NCBI RefSeq assembly: GCF_003143935.1
Contig: NZ_QFRX01000001.1
Span: forward strand, 1,498,071-1,562,070
DNA length: 64,000 nt
DNA from: Streptomyces sp. Act143
GTDB lineage: Bacteria; Actinomycetota; Actinomycetes; Streptomycetales; Streptomycetaceae
Direction: 5' to 3'
Shown: positions 54,939 through 63,841 of the stretch, piece by piece
How the letters are laid out: every line of letters starts with the position of its first letter
How positions within the stretch are numbered: position 1 is the stretch's first letter
Notes under the pieces: model-generated
The model's database searches: none
Told to the model about the DNA's origin: nothing
What the model saw: the letters and a program-made list of their open reading frames with translations, nothing else
Translations under genes and position numbers: made by a program

Positions 54939-55879
54939 GACGGCGGCTCCTCGATCAGTCCCGTCTCCCGCAGCTCGTGCCAGAAGGATTCGGGTACGGG
55001 TGTCGCGAACTGGTCGGCGCAGTCGTGGACTTCGGCCGCCGAGCGGGCGCCCACGAGGACGCTGGTGACGGCCGGGTGGGCCGCGCAGAAGGCCAGGGCG
55101 GCGGCGCGCAGGCTGATGCCGTGCCGGTCGGCGACCGCCTTCATGCGCAGGGCCCGGTCCAGCAACTCCTCCGGAGCCCGCGCGTAGTTGTACGTCGCTC
55201 CGGGCTTCGGGTCGGCCAGCAAGCCGGAGTTGAAGGCGCCGCCGATGACGACGGACGTCCCTTTCGCGAGGGCCGCCGGGAGCAGTTCGGTCAGCGCGCT
55301 CCGGTCGAGCAGGGTGTAGCGGCCGGCGCACAGCACCACGTCGACGTCCGTCTCACGGACGAAGCGGGCAAGCATCCCGGCCTGGTTCATCCCGGCGCCT
55401 ATCGCGCCGACGACGCCCTCCGCGCGGAGCTTCTCCAGGGCCGGGTACCCCTCCCGGAAGGCCTGTTCGGCGTGGTCGTCCGGGTCGTGCAGATAGGCGA
55501 TGTCGACACGGTCCAGGCCGAGGCGTTCCAGGCTGGCGTCGAGGGTGCGTCGGATGCCGTCCGCGGTGAAGTCCCAGACCCGGCGGTGGGTGGCGGGGAC
55601 GGCGAAGCCGTGGGCCAGGTCGTCGCCGCCGCCGGCCGACGGCTCCAGGCGGCGGCCCACCTTGGTCGAGATCAGGTACTCCTCGCGCGGGTGCTCGCGC
55701 AGGGCCGCGCCGAGGCGGCGTTCGGACAGGCCCAGGCCGTAGTGGGGAGCGGTGTCGTAGTAGCGGATGCCGCGGTCCCAGGCGGCGGCGACCGCCGCGT
55801 GCGCCTGCTCCTCGGGGACCTCGGTGTAGAGGTTGGCTATGCCGGCGGCTCCGAAGCCCAGGCCCCGCGGGGTCGTCAC
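54935..55879 (-). CDS. Aldo/keto reductase, probable L-fucose dehydrogenase
   Basis: The 314-residue AKR has the catalytic YDTAPHYGLG tyrosine region, the lysine in LISTKVGR, a His in DIAYLHDPD and the NADP-binding C-terminal end (SVLVGARSAAEV). Similar AKRs oxidise L-fucose to the lactone. GTG 55879 overlaps the SDR gene by four bases, and the next gene overlaps likewise. Alternatively the SDR neighbour performs this step and the AKR another; the two assignments cannot be separated by sequence alone. Confidence 0.85.
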   Translation of the reverse strand: MTTPRGLGFGAAGIANLYTEVPEEQAHAAVAAAWDRGIRYYDTAPHYGLGLSERRLGAALREHPREEYLISTKVGRRLEPSAGGGDDLAHGFAVPATHRRVWDFTADGIRRTLDASLERLGLDRVDIAYLHDPDDHAEQAFREGYPALEKLRAEGVVGAIGAGMNQAGMLARFVRETDVDVVLCAGRYTLLDRSALTELLPAALAKGTSVVIGGAFNSGLLADPKPGATYNYARAPEELLDRALRMKAVADRHGISLRAAALAFCAAHPAVTSVLVGARSAAEVHDCADQFATPVPESFWHELRETGLIEEPPS

Positions 55880-56631
55880 CGGCCCGCCGGGCGCAGTCGC
55901 AGGCCCTGCATGCCGCCGTCGACGGCGAGGGAGGTGCCGGTGGTGGCGCCGGAGAGCGGGCTCGCCAAGTAGGCGATGGCGCCCGCGACTTCGTCGGCGG
56001 AGACGAGCCGGCCGGTGGGCTGGCGGGCCTCCAGGGCGGCGCGTTCGGCGGCGGGGTCGGGGGCCTTGTCGAGGAGGCGGCCGATCCACGGGGTGTCCGC
56101 CGTGCCGGGGTTGACGCAGTTGACGCGGATGCCCTCGCGGACGTGGTCGGCGGCCATGGCGAGGGTCAGCGAGTACACCGCGCCCTTGGTCGCGCTGTAG
56201 AGGGCGCGTTGCGGCAGGCCCGCGGTGGCGGCGATGGAGCAGGTGTTGACGATCGCCGCGTGCTGCGAGGCCCGCAGGTGGGGCAGGGCGGCGCGGGCGA
56301 CCCGGACCATGCCGACGACGTTGACGTCCAGGACGCGGTGCCATTCGGCGTCGTCGTTGTCCTCGACGGTGCCCTGGGCGCCGATCCCCGCGTTGTTGAC
56401 CAGGACGTCGAGTCCGCCGAGCTCGGCGACGGCGGCGGCGACCGCCCGGCGGACGGAGGCGTCGTCGGTGACGTCGGCCTGGTGGGCGAGCAGCGGTTTC
56501 GGCACGGACGACGGGTCGAGGTCGAGGACGGCGACCTGGGCGCCGCGCGCGGCCAGGAGTTCGGCCGTGGCCCGGCCGATGCCGGAGGCGCCTCCCGTCA
56601 CCAGCGCCTTGAGACCCTCGAAGTCGCTCAT
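55876..56631 (-). CDS. SDR family oxidoreductase, probable 2-keto-3-deoxy-L-fuconate dehydrogenase
   Basis: The 251-residue classical SDR has TGGASGIG (cofactor, residues 12-19), NNAG, the catalytic Ser in VNTCSIAA and YSATK (Tyr-x3-Lys). In oxidative fucose pathways an SDR of this type oxidises 2-keto-3-deoxy-L-fuconate to the 2,4-diketo acid using NAD. It overlaps the dehydratase stop and the AKR start by four bases each. An L-fucose dehydrogenase role is the main alternative. Confidence 0.87.
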   Translation of the reverse strand: MSDFEGLKALVTGGASGIGRATAELLAARGAQVAVLDLDPSSVPKPLLAHQADVTDDASVRRAVAAAVAELGGLDVLVNNAGIGAQGTVEDNDDAEWHRVLDVNVVGMVRVARAALPHLRASQHAAIVNTCSIAATAGLPQRALYSATKGAVYSLTLAMAADHVREGIRVNCVNPGTADTPWIGRLLDKAPDPAAERAALEARQPTGRLVSADEVAGAIAYLASPLSGATTGTSLAVDGGMQGLRLRPAGR

Positions 56632-57977
56632 GCCGCGTGTCCCTTCGTGTCGTCCTGCCCGGCGAGGTCGGCGGCCCAGAAGGCGCCGTCCGGGAATGTG
56701 TAGCGCGCGATCGACTCGGGCCGCATGGCGGCCGAGAAGCCCGGCGCGGTGGGTGCCGTGTAGTGACCCTCTCCGATCACCACCGGGTCGAGGAAGTGGT
56801 CGTGCAGATGATCGACGTACTCGATGACCCGGTCCTCGGTGGTGCCGGTGACGGCGACGTAGTCGAACATCGACAGGTGCTGGACGAGTTCGCACAGGCC
56901 GACGCCGCCCGCGTGCGGGCAGACCGGGACGCCGAACTTGGCGGCGAGCAGCAGGATGGCGAGGTTCTCGTTGACGCCGCCGACGCGGGCCGCGTCGATC
57001 TGGACGACGTCGACGGCGCCGGCCTGGAGGAGCTGCTTGAACACGACCCGGTTCTGGACGTGTTCGCCGGTGGCGACCTTCACCGGGGCGACGGCCCTGC
57101 GGATGGCGGCGTGGCCGAGGACGTCGTCGGGGCTGGTGGGCTCCTCGATCCAGTACGGGTCGAACTCGGCGAGCGCCTTGGTCCAGCGGACCGCCTCCTC
57201 GACGTCCCAGCGCTGGTTGGCGTCGATCGCGATGCGGATGTCCGGGCCGACGACGTGGCGGGCGACCCGGCAGCGCCGTATGTCGTCGTCGAGGTCCGCG
57301 CCGACCTTCAGCTTGATCTGCCGGAAGCCGTCGGCGACGGCCTGCTCGGCGAGGCGGGTGAGCTTGGCGTCCTCGTAGCCGAGCCAGCCCGGGGAGGTGG
57401 TGTAGGCGGGGTAGCCGCGTTCCAGCAGGGTGCTGATCCGTTCCTGCGCGCCCTCCCGCCCGCGGCGCAGCAGGGCCAGCGCCTCCTCGGGCGTCAGCGC
57501 GTCCGTGAGGTAGCGGAAGTCGATCTGCCGGACCAGCCACTCGGGATCGGCGTCGGCGAGCAGCCGCCACAGGGGCTTCTCCGCGCGTTTGGCGGCGAGG
57601 TCCCACACGGCGTTGACGACCGCGCCGATCGCCATGTGCATCACGCCCTTCTCGGGGCCGAGCCAGCGCAGCTGGCTGTCGCCGATCAGGTCGCGGTTCA
57701 GGGTCCCCGGGTCGGCGCACAGCTCCTCGACGGACCGTCCGACCACGTGGTGCCGCAGCGCGTGGACGGCGGCCACCTGGACCTCGTTGCCCCGCCCGAT
57801 GGTGAAGCTGAAGCCGTGCCCCTCGTGCCCGTCGGCCGCGTCGGTGCGCAGGACGACGTACGCCGCCGAGTAGTCGGGGTCCGGGTTCATCGCGTCGGAG
57901 CCGTCGAGCTCGCGCGAGGTCGGGAAACGGATGTCGTGGGTGTCGACCGCGATGATGCGGGCGGGCGTCGCAGACAC
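56628..57977 (-). CDS. L-fuconate dehydratase (enolase superfamily)
   Basis: The 449-residue enzyme belongs to the mandelate racemase subgroup of enolases. The KxK base is in QIKLKVG, metal ligands are in [20 protein letters not shown] and ATGEHVQN, and the Asp/His region is [11 protein letters not shown] with [11 protein letters not shown]. It dehydrates L-fuconate to 2-keto-3-deoxy-L-fuconate. Length and the [18 protein letters not shown] segment match that subfamily. The GTG start lies 28 bp after the permease gene on the same transcript. Confidence 0.92.
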   Translation of the reverse strand: MSATPARIIAVDTHDIRFPTSRELDGSDAMNPDPDYSAAYVVLRTDAADGHEGHGFSFTIGRGNEVQVAAVHALRHHVVGRSVEELCADPGTLNRDLIGDSQLRWLGPEKGVMHMAIGAVVNAVWDLAAKRAEKPLWRLLADADPEWLVRQIDFRYLTDALTPEEALALLRRGREGAQERISTLLERGYPAYTTSPGWLGYEDAKLTRLAEQAVADGFRQIKLKVGADLDDDIRRCRVARHVVGPDIRIAIDANQRWDVEEAVRWTKALAEFDPYWIEEPTSPDDVLGHAAIRRAVAPVKVATGEHVQNRVVFKQLLQAGAVDVVQIDAARVGGVNENLAILLLAAKFGVPVCPHAGGVGLCELVQHLSMFDYVAVTGTTEDRVIEYVDHLHDHFLDPVVIGEGHYTAPTAPGFSAAMRPESIARYTFPDGAFWAADLAGQDDTKGHAA

Positions 57978-58005
57978 GAAGGGCCTTTCCGTAGGTGACA
58001 GGGGG

Positions 58006-59031
58006 TCAGTCCTGGGCGCGGCCCGTGGTGACGCGGGCGATCATGAGGGCGAGGAGGATGATTCCGCCGTAGATCGCCTGGATCCAGAAGGACGGCACCT
58101 GGGCGAGGGTGAGCAGGTTCTGCACGACGCCCAGCAGGAGTACGCCGGTCAGCGCGCCGAACATGGTGCCCCGGCCGCCGTCCAGGCTGATGCCGCCGAT
58201 CACCGCCGCCGCGAACACGGTGAAGATCATGTTGTTGCCCTGGTTGGCGCTGATCGCGCCGACGTACCCGGTCTGGATGATGCCGCCGACCGCCGCCAGG
58301 GCGCCCGCGACCACGAACACCCCGAGCATCACGCGCTCGACGCGGATGCCCGCGGCGCGCGCGGCGTCGGCGTTGCCGCCGATGGCGTACAGGGCCCGGC
58401 CGACGCGGTGGTACTTGAGCACGAACCCGGCGACCGCGAAGGCCAGCGCCGCCAGCCACACCGACATCGGGATGTTCAGGAAGGTGGTGGTGGCCAGCGA
58501 GTAGAAGCTGTCCGGCATGCCGAAGAGGGTCTTGCCCTTGGTCGCGCCGACCAGCAGACCGCGCAGCACGATCAGCATGGCGAGCGTCACGATGAACGCG
58601 TTGAGCTTGAACTTGACGACCAGGACGCCGTTGAAGGCGCCGACCGCCGCGCCGACCAGGATGACGGCCAACAGGGCGAGGGCGGCCGGGAGTTCGGTGC
58701 CCCAGCCGGACTGGGCGGACGGCAGTACCAGCAGCGCCCCGACCGCGGGCGCGATGCCGACGACCGACTCCAGGGACAGGTCGAACTTGCCGGTGATGAG
58801 CACCAGCGACTCGGCCAGCACCACCATGGCGAGCGCGGCGGAGGCGCCGAGGATCGAGATGAGGTTGCGTTCGGTGAGGAAGGAGTCGTTCACGACCGCT
58901 CCCAGCACCATCAGCAGCAACAGCGCGGGGACGAGGGCCAGTTCGCGGGCGCGGCGCAGCAGGACGGTACGGGCCGAGCGGGGGGCCGCGGTCTTTTCGG
59001 GCGCGCGCGGCGGCGCCTGCATCTCAGTCAT
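58006..59031 (-). CDS. Sugar ABC transporter permease (ribose/RbsC type)
   Basis: The 341-residue permease has eight to ten membrane helices and the BPD_transp_2 pattern ([41 protein letters not shown]). It forms the channel of a CUT2-type sugar importer. ATG 59031 overlaps the ATPase gene by 8 bases. Only one permease gene is present, so it would homodimerise, as RbsC does. Confidence 0.92.
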   Translation of the reverse strand: MTEMQAPPRAPEKTAAPRSARTVLLRRARELALVPALLLLMVLGAVVNDSFLTERNLISILGASAALAMVVLAESLVLITGKFDLSLESVVGIAPAVGALLVLPSAQSGWGTELPAALALLAVILVGAAVGAFNGVLVVKFKLNAFIVTLAMLIVLRGLLVGATKGKTLFGMPDSFYSLATTTFLNIPMSVWLAALAFAVAGFVLKYHRVGRALYAIGGNADAARAAGIRVERVMLGVFVVAGALAAVGGIIQTGYVGAISANQGNNMIFTVFAAAVIGGISLDGGRGTMFGALTGVLLLGVVQNLLTLAQVPSFWIQAIYGGIILLALMIARVTTGRAQD

Positions 59032-60580
59032 CCCGGGCCTGCTCTCCTCGGCCGGGGGTCCGGGGGTCGTCCCCCGGGAAGGCGCAGTAGCCATCGTGGT
59101 CCACTCCTTCGATGGAGGCGATCAGCTCGTGGTCGCGCCAGCCCGCCGCGTGCTCGGCGACCACGCGGCCGTGGAAGAGGACGAGGACGCGGTCGCAGCG
59201 GCGCAGGTCGTCGAGTTCGTCGGAGACGACGAGGACGGCGGTGCCGTCGTCGCGGGCGCTGTCCACGTGGGCGAGCAGCGACTCCTTGGACTTCACGTCC
59301 ACGCCCGCGGTGGGGTTGATCAGGACGAGGAGACGCGGGTCGGAGGCGAGGGCGCGGGCCATGACGACCTTCTGCGCGTTGCCGCCCGACAGGTCGGAGA
59401 CGGGCTGGTCGGGGCCCTCGGCATGGATGTCGAGCCGGTCGATCAGCTCGCGGGCGACGCCCCGTTTGCGGTCGCTGCCGACGAAGCCGTGGCGGCCGAG
59501 CCGGCCGAGGACGCTCATGGTGGCGTTGTCGCCGATGCTCATGCCGAAGACCAGCCCCTGGCCGTGCCGGTCGCGGGGGACGCATCCGACGCCGGCCTTC
59601 AGGGCGGCCTGGACGTCCCCGAACGGGAGGGGTTCACCGGCGAGCCGGGCCGTGCCGCTGGTGGGCGTGTGCAGTCCGGTGAACGACTCGGCGAGCTCGG
59701 TCTTCCCGCTGCCGCTGATGCCGGCGAGCCCGACGACCTCGCCGCGGCGGACGGTGAGGTCGATGTCCCGGTAGGCGTCGGAGGTGAGCCCGCGGGCGTC
59801 GAGGAGGACCGGAGCCTGCTGGTCGACGGCGGTGCCGCGTGCGGTCTGTTCGGCGACCGTCTCCCCCGCCATGGCCTCCACCAGTGCCGCCCGCGGGAGG
59901 TCCGCCACGGGTGCCGTGGTGATCCAGCGGGCGTCGCGCAGGACCGTGACGGTCTGGCAGACCTCGTAGACCTCCTGGAGGTGGTGGGAGATGAACAGGA
60001 AGGTGACGCCGGACTCCTGGAGGGCCCGCATCCGGGTGAAGAGCCGTTCGATCTCCCGGTTGTCGAGCTGGGCGGTCGGTTCGTCGAGGACGATGAAGCG
60101 GGCGCCGAAACTCAACGCCCGGGCGATCTCCACCATTTGGCGGTCCTCGACCTTGAGGTCGGCGGTACGGGCCTCCGGGTCAACGTGGACGCCCCAGGTG
60201 TCGAGGAGTTCGGCGGCGTCGGCGCGCAGTTTGCGCCAGCTGATGAACCCGCGGTGCAGGGGCTGCCGGTTGATGAACAGATTCTCGGCGACGGTGAGTT
60301 CGGGGACGACGGTCGGCTTCTGGTAGACGCAGGCGACCTTGCGGCGCCAGGCGTCCCGGTCGGCGAGCGCGGGCGCCGGTTCGCCGTCGAAGCGGACCGT
60401 GCCCTCGTCGGGCGACTGGAGGCCGGTGAGGATGTTCACCAGCGTGGACTTCCCGGCGCCGTTGCGGCCGACGAGGGCGTGCGACTCGCGCGGGAGGACG
60501 GTGAGGCGGCCGTCGGCGAGGGCGGTGGTGGGGCCGTACCGCTTGACGACGCCGCGGGCTTCGACGAGTGGCGTGGTCAT
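59024..60580 (-). CDS. Sugar ABC transporter ATP-binding protein, two ABC domains
   Basis: The 518-residue protein has two fused ATPase modules, as in RbsA. The first has Walker A GRNGAGKST near residue 38 and Walker B VLDEPTAQLD. The second has GISGSGKTE near residue 293 and signature LSGGNAQKV. It powers fucose import with the neighbouring permease and binding protein. The first module's signature (LKVEDRQMVEIAR) is degenerate, which is normal for CUT2 ATPases. It overlaps both neighbouring genes. Confidence 0.93.
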   Translation of the reverse strand: MTTPLVEARGVVKRYGPTTALADGRLTVLPRESHALVGRNGAGKSTLVNILTGLQSPDEGTVRFDGEPAPALADRDAWRRKVACVYQKPTVVPELTVAENLFINRQPLHRGFISWRKLRADAAELLDTWGVHVDPEARTADLKVEDRQMVEIARALSFGARFIVLDEPTAQLDNREIERLFTRMRALQESGVTFLFISHHLQEVYEVCQTVTVLRDARWITTAPVADLPRAALVEAMAGETVAEQTARGTAVDQQAPVLLDARGLTSDAYRDIDLTVRRGEVVGLAGISGSGKTELAESFTGLHTPTSGTARLAGEPLPFGDVQAALKAGVGCVPRDRHGQGLVFGMSIGDNATMSVLGRLGRHGFVGSDRKRGVARELIDRLDIHAEGPDQPVSDLSGGNAQKVVMARALASDPRLLVLINPTAGVDVKSKESLLAHVDSARDDGTAVLVVSDELDDLRRCDRVLVLFHGRVVAEHAAGWRDHELIASIEGVDHDGYCAFPGDDPRTPGRGEQARDD

Positions 60581-61665
60581 TTGACGGTGTTGCCCCACAG
60601 GCCGGGGTCGTCGACGTTGTCCTTGGTGACCAGGGGCGCGGGAAGCTGGTCCTCCAGGATGCCGCTGGGCAGCTTGACGATCGTGGAACCGTGGTCGGTC
60701 GGGCCGGGCTGGAAGGTCTTCCCCTGCATCGCGGCCTTGATGTAGTACATGCCGTACTTGGCGTACAGGTCCGCGGGCTGGGAGACGGTGGCGTCGATCT
60801 GGCCCTTGCGGATGGCGTCGTACTCCTGCGGGATGCCGTCGTTGGAGACGATCGTGATGTGCCCGGCCTGCCCGGCCGTCTTCAGCATGCCCTTGGACTT
60901 GAGGGTCTGGAGGGTCGGCGCGAGGTACACACCGCCGGCCTGCATGTAGATGCCCTTGATGTCGGGGTTGGCGTTCAGCAGGGTGTCGAGCTTGGAGGCG
61001 GCCGCGTCGGACTCCCACTTGGCGGGGATCTCCAGCACCTTGAGCTTGGGGAAGTTCTTCTTCACGCAGGCCCGGAACGCCTCCGAGCGGTCCCGGCCGT
61101 TGACCGAGGCGAGGTCGCCCATGATCTGCACGACCTTGCCGGAGGGGATCTGCTTGCCGAGGTACTGGCAGGCCTTCTCGCCGTACGCCACGTTGTCCGC
61201 GCGGACGACCATCGCGACCTTGCCCTTGTCGGGGGCCACGTCGACGGCGACCACGGGGACGCCCTTGCGTTCCGCCTGGTCCAGGCCCGCTTCGATGGCG
61301 GCGCTGTCCAGCGGGGCGACGACCAGGCCCTCGACGCCCTGGTTGAGTTGGGTGTTGATGTCGGTGATCTGCTGCGAGGGATCGCTGTTGGAGTTGACCG
61401 TCTTGAGCGCGTCGACGCCCTCGGACTTCGCCATCTTCGGGACGTAGTCGTTGTACGACTGCCAGAACGGCGAGGTGAGCAGGGGCAGGATCACCCCGAC
61501 CTTGCCGTTGCCGTCGCCACCGGCGCTGGTGGAGCCGCCCGTGTCCTTGGTGCTGCCGCATGCCGTGAGCGCGAGTCCCGCGCAGGCGGCCGCAGCCGTC
61601 GTACGCATCGCCCACGCGGATGTTCGCCTGTTGCGCCGTCCGTTCCGCACTGTCCAGCCGGCCAT
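60577..61665 (-). CDS. Sugar ABC transporter substrate-binding lipoprotein
   Basis: The 362-residue protein has a lipobox leader (LALTACG) and a periplasmic-binding fold of the RbsB type (VGVILPLLTSPFWQSYND, GVEGLVVAPLDSAAIEA, VPVVAVDVAP). It captures the sugar, by context L-fucose or a fucose-containing oligosaccharide. GAGGAG lies 9 nt before ATG 61665. It is the first gene of the fucose operon. Its predicted mRNA leader carries an eight-copy 12-nt repeat. Confidence 0.92.
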   Translation of the reverse strand: MAGWTVRNGRRNRRTSAWAMRTTAAAACAGLALTACGSTKDTGGSTSAGGDGNGKVGVILPLLTSPFWQSYNDYVPKMAKSEGVDALKTVNSNSDPSQQITDINTQLNQGVEGLVVAPLDSAAIEAGLDQAERKGVPVVAVDVAPDKGKVAMVVRADNVAYGEKACQYLGKQIPSGKVVQIMGDLASVNGRDRSEAFRACVKKNFPKLKVLEIPAKWESDAAASKLDTLLNANPDIKGIYMQAGGVYLAPTLQTLKSKGMLKTAGQAGHITIVSNDGIPQEYDAIRKGQIDATVSQPADLYAKYGMYYIKAAMQGKTFQPGPTDHGSTIVKLPSGILEDQLPAPLVTKDNVDDPGLWGNTVK

Positions 61666-61678
61666 CTCTCAGCTCCTC

Positions 61679-61774
61679 GTCGAGCGTGATGTCGAGCGTG
61701 ATGTCGAACGTTTTGTTGAGCGTTTCGTTGAGCGTTTCGTTGAGCGCTCTGTCGAGCGTGGTCTCGAGCGTGAT
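61679..61774. repeat. Eight-copy 12-bp tandem array in the leader of the fucose transporter gene
   Basis: Eight 12-bp units (plus-strand core GTCGAGCGTGAT, with GTTGAGCGTTTC variants) run from 61679 to 61774, 14 bp upstream of the binding-protein start. With the promoter at 61790-61817 the whole array would be transcribed as untranslated leader. Confidence 0.93.
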
Positions 61775-61789
61775 CGAGCGGTCGCCGCA

Positions 61790-61817
61790 TATTTATCAGA
61801 CCACTTCGCCTCCACAA
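61790..61817 (-). promoter_or_regulatory. Candidate promoter of the fucose ABC/catabolic operon
   Basis: On the minus strand TTGTGG (61817-61812), a 16-bp spacer and TAAATA (61795-61790) resemble -35 and -10 elements. The -10 overlaps a degenerate FadR-type site (61793-61803), consistent with repression. Confidence 0.5.
61793..61803. promoter_or_regulatory. Weaker FadR-type operator over the fucose promoter
   Basis: TTATCAGACCA matches the FadR-family pattern TGGTCNGACCA at all but two defined positions. It overlaps the predicted -10 of the divergent transporter operon. Confidence 0.45.
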
Positions 61818-61854
61818 CACCCTCTGGCACCGATTTTCGAGCGTTCTGGCCATA

Positions 61855-61867
61855 GTGGTCCGACCAC
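61855..61867. promoter_or_regulatory. FadR-type operator GTGGTC-C-GACCAC
   Basis: The perfect 6+1+6 palindrome contains the textbook FadR/GntR core TGGTCNGACCA. It lies 46 bp before the FadR-type regulator gene and 190 bp upstream of the transporter start, so it can govern both divergent units. Confidence 0.75.
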
Positions 61868-61912
61868 CTCCGCGGATAGACTGCCGCGCACGGCGAGTGG
61901 AGGAGTGGTGGC

Positions 61913-62614
61913 GTGGAGGAGACCCCGCAGAAGGGCACGGTGACCCAGCGGGCGATCGAGCAGATCAAGGCGATGATCGCCCAGGGAAGCCTGGAGCCCG
62001 GGCAGCGGCTGCCCACGGAACGGGATCTGGCCGCGCAGCTGGGGATCTCGCGCAGCTCGGTGCGGGAGGCGATCCGCGCGCTGACGGTGCTGGGGGTACT
62101 GGAGGCCCGGCACGGCTCGGGCATCTACGTCACGCAGTTGGAGGCGGGCGACCTGCTGGAGACGTTCGGCGTGGTCGCCGATCTGTCCCGGGGGCCGCGG
62201 CTGGTGGAGCTGCTGGAGGTGCGGCGCATCCTGGAGTCGACGGCGACGGCGCTGGCGGCGGCCCGGATCACCCCGGACCAGCTGGCCGAGGTGGAGAAAC
62301 ACCTCACGGCGATGAACGCCACCGACGACCCCGAGGAGATCCTCGCCCACGACCTGGCCTTCCACCGCGAGATCGCCATGGCCGCCGGCAACGAGACCAT
62401 GGCCGCGATCCTGGACGGCCTGTCCTCACGCACCTTCCGTGCCCGGGTGTGGCGGGGCTACCAGGAAGAGGGTGCGTTCGAACGGACGCGGCGCGAACAC
62501 ACCGCGATCCACCGGGCGTTGGTGGCCCATGACCCGGAGGCGGCACGGGCCGCCGCGGCGGCGCACGTGGGAGAGGTCGAGCAATGGCTGCGGAGTCAGA
62601 TCAGCGAGGCCTAG
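61913..62614 (+). CDS. FadR/GntR family transcriptional regulator (FCD domain)
   Basis: The 233-residue regulator has an N-terminal winged helix (about 5-75; LPTERDLAAQLGISRSSVREAIRAL) and a C-terminal FCD effector domain (about 90-230) with the metal/ligand residues in AHDLAFHREIA and AREHTAIHRAL-type segments (Asp, His, His). It probably represses the divergent fucose operon until a pathway sugar acid binds. GTG 61913 has GGAGGAG at 61899-61905. It overlaps the next gene by 14 bp at the 3' ends. Confidence 0.92.
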   Translation: MEETPQKGTVTQRAIEQIKAMIAQGSLEPGQRLPTERDLAAQLGISRSSVREAIRALTVLGVLEARHGSGIYVTQLEAGDLLETFGVVADLSRGPRLVELLEVRRILESTATALAAARITPDQLAEVEKHLTAMNATDDPEEILAHDLAFHREIAMAAGNETMAAILDGLSSRTFRARVWRGYQEEGAFERTRREHTAIHRALVAHDPEAARAAAAAHVGEVEQWLRSQISEA

Positions 62615-63761
62615 CGCGGTCGGGCCGGCCCTCACCGGTGAGCACCCGCACCTGCGCGTGGGGGAGCTTGCTCCACCAGTGGCCGTAACGGCGGTAGACG
62701 GTGGGCTCACGGTCGGCGAGGAAGGCGGTCAGTGCTCGCGCCTCGTCCGACAGCGCGTCCCATGCCGGCGCGGGCAGGCGGTGAAAAGCGGTCGCCTCGA
62801 TGCCGCCCTCCACCGGGCGCCACACCCCGGCCACATACCCGTCCACCAGCAGTGCCGGCAGGACGTCGCCGTTGGTGCGGATCACCAGCCTGCGGTACTC
62901 CGGCGGGATCACCCGGTCGCGGTCGTCGTAGGCCAGCAGAACGCTGTCCCACATGGGCAGCAGACGGGGCGGCGCGGGGGTGTCGGCGGACGGGCGCAGG
63001 CCGCCCCGGACGTCGTACAGCGACTGCCTCTCGGGCCCGGCCAGTTCCTCCACCGTCTCCCCGAGCGCCTGCAACGCGTCCCGGACGCGCAGGCGTTGCA
63101 CCGTGGCGAACTGGGCGATGTCCGCCACCGACGCGGGCCCGAAGGCTGCCAGGTAGCGCAGGACGAGGGTCCGCAGTGCAGCTTCCGGCTCGCCGGTGAA
63201 GCGGCCCTCGGGCGCGGCGACGTACGCCGGTGAGTAGCCGAACGACCAGGGGCCGCCGGTCGGCACGTGCACCAGCGGCGCGTACGACCGCAGCCCCCAC
63301 CACGCCCCGTCCTTCCTCTCCGCGCCCACCCGCTCCGCCAGCCAGCCCGCGAGGTCGCCGTTCGAACGGGGCCGGCCGGCGAACTCCAGCAGCCCCGGCT
63401 CCAGTTCGGCGGCGTCCGCCGGGGTGAGGCCGGCGGCGGCGAAGCGGTGACCCAGCCGGGAGGAGTACAGCGTCGGCTGCATCGCCTCCCGGACCGTGCG
63501 GTAGTCGTCGGAGTGGACGGCGTGCAGGGTGATGCGGAGCAGGGTCGCCTTGAGGAGGGTGCGGTCGGCGAAGGCGTCGTCCAGCGCGGCCGGGTCGAAG
63601 CCGTCGAGCCGGTTCCACAGCGCCAGATAGGGCGACGCGGGCTGCTGCGCCTGGAGGGCGAGGAGCCGTCGGACCGCCTCGGCGGCACCCAGCGGCTCCC
63701 GGCGCAGCAGCAGCTGACGGGCGAGGGTGGCCCGGTTGAGTTCCCGCGCGGTGATGGTCAC
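62601..63761 (-). CDS. HTH_42 (AlkZ/YcaQ-like) DNA glycosylase family protein
   Basis: The 386-residue protein belongs to the winged-helix DNA-binding superfamily PF06224, which includes AlkZ and YcaQ glycosylases. The motif QAQ in LLALQAQQPASPY matches the Q-x-Q catalytic pattern of AlkZ rather than the QxD of YcaQ. The DRTLLKATLLRITLHAV and SVLLAYDDRDRVIPPEYR segments are family features. It may remove bulky or cross-linked bases. GTG 63761 starts the conserved TITARELNRATLARQLL region; GTG 63803 is an alternative. It overlaps the FadR-type gene by 14 bp. Confidence 0.85.
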   Translation of the reverse strand: MTITARELNRATLARQLLLRREPLGAAEAVRRLLALQAQQPASPYLALWNRLDGFDPAALDDAFADRTLLKATLLRITLHAVHSDDYRTVREAMQPTLYSSRLGHRFAAAGLTPADAAELEPGLLEFAGRPRSNGDLAGWLAERVGAERKDGAWWGLRSYAPLVHVPTGGPWSFGYSPAYVAAPEGRFTGEPEAALRTLVLRYLAAFGPASVADIAQFATVQRLRVRDALQALGETVEELAGPERQSLYDVRGGLRPSADTPAPPRLLPMWDSVLLAYDDRDRVIPPEYRRLVIRTNGDVLPALLVDGYVAGVWRPVEGGIEATAFHRLPAPAWDALSDEARALTAFLADREPTVYRRYGHWWSKLPHAQVRVLTGEGRPDRARPR

Positions 63762-63841
63762 CTTCCGGATTCTGCCCTCCGCCGGCGCCGGGTGCCGGGT
63801 CACCGGAGACGCACCTGGCCGCCGTACCGCCCGAGGGCAGC

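Noticed and set aside
61451..61855. Protein with VERF/VERD tetrapeptide repeats over the 12-bp array
   Set aside because: The frame runs antisense through the start of the binding-protein gene and has no ribosome site. The repeats are better explained as leader DNA.
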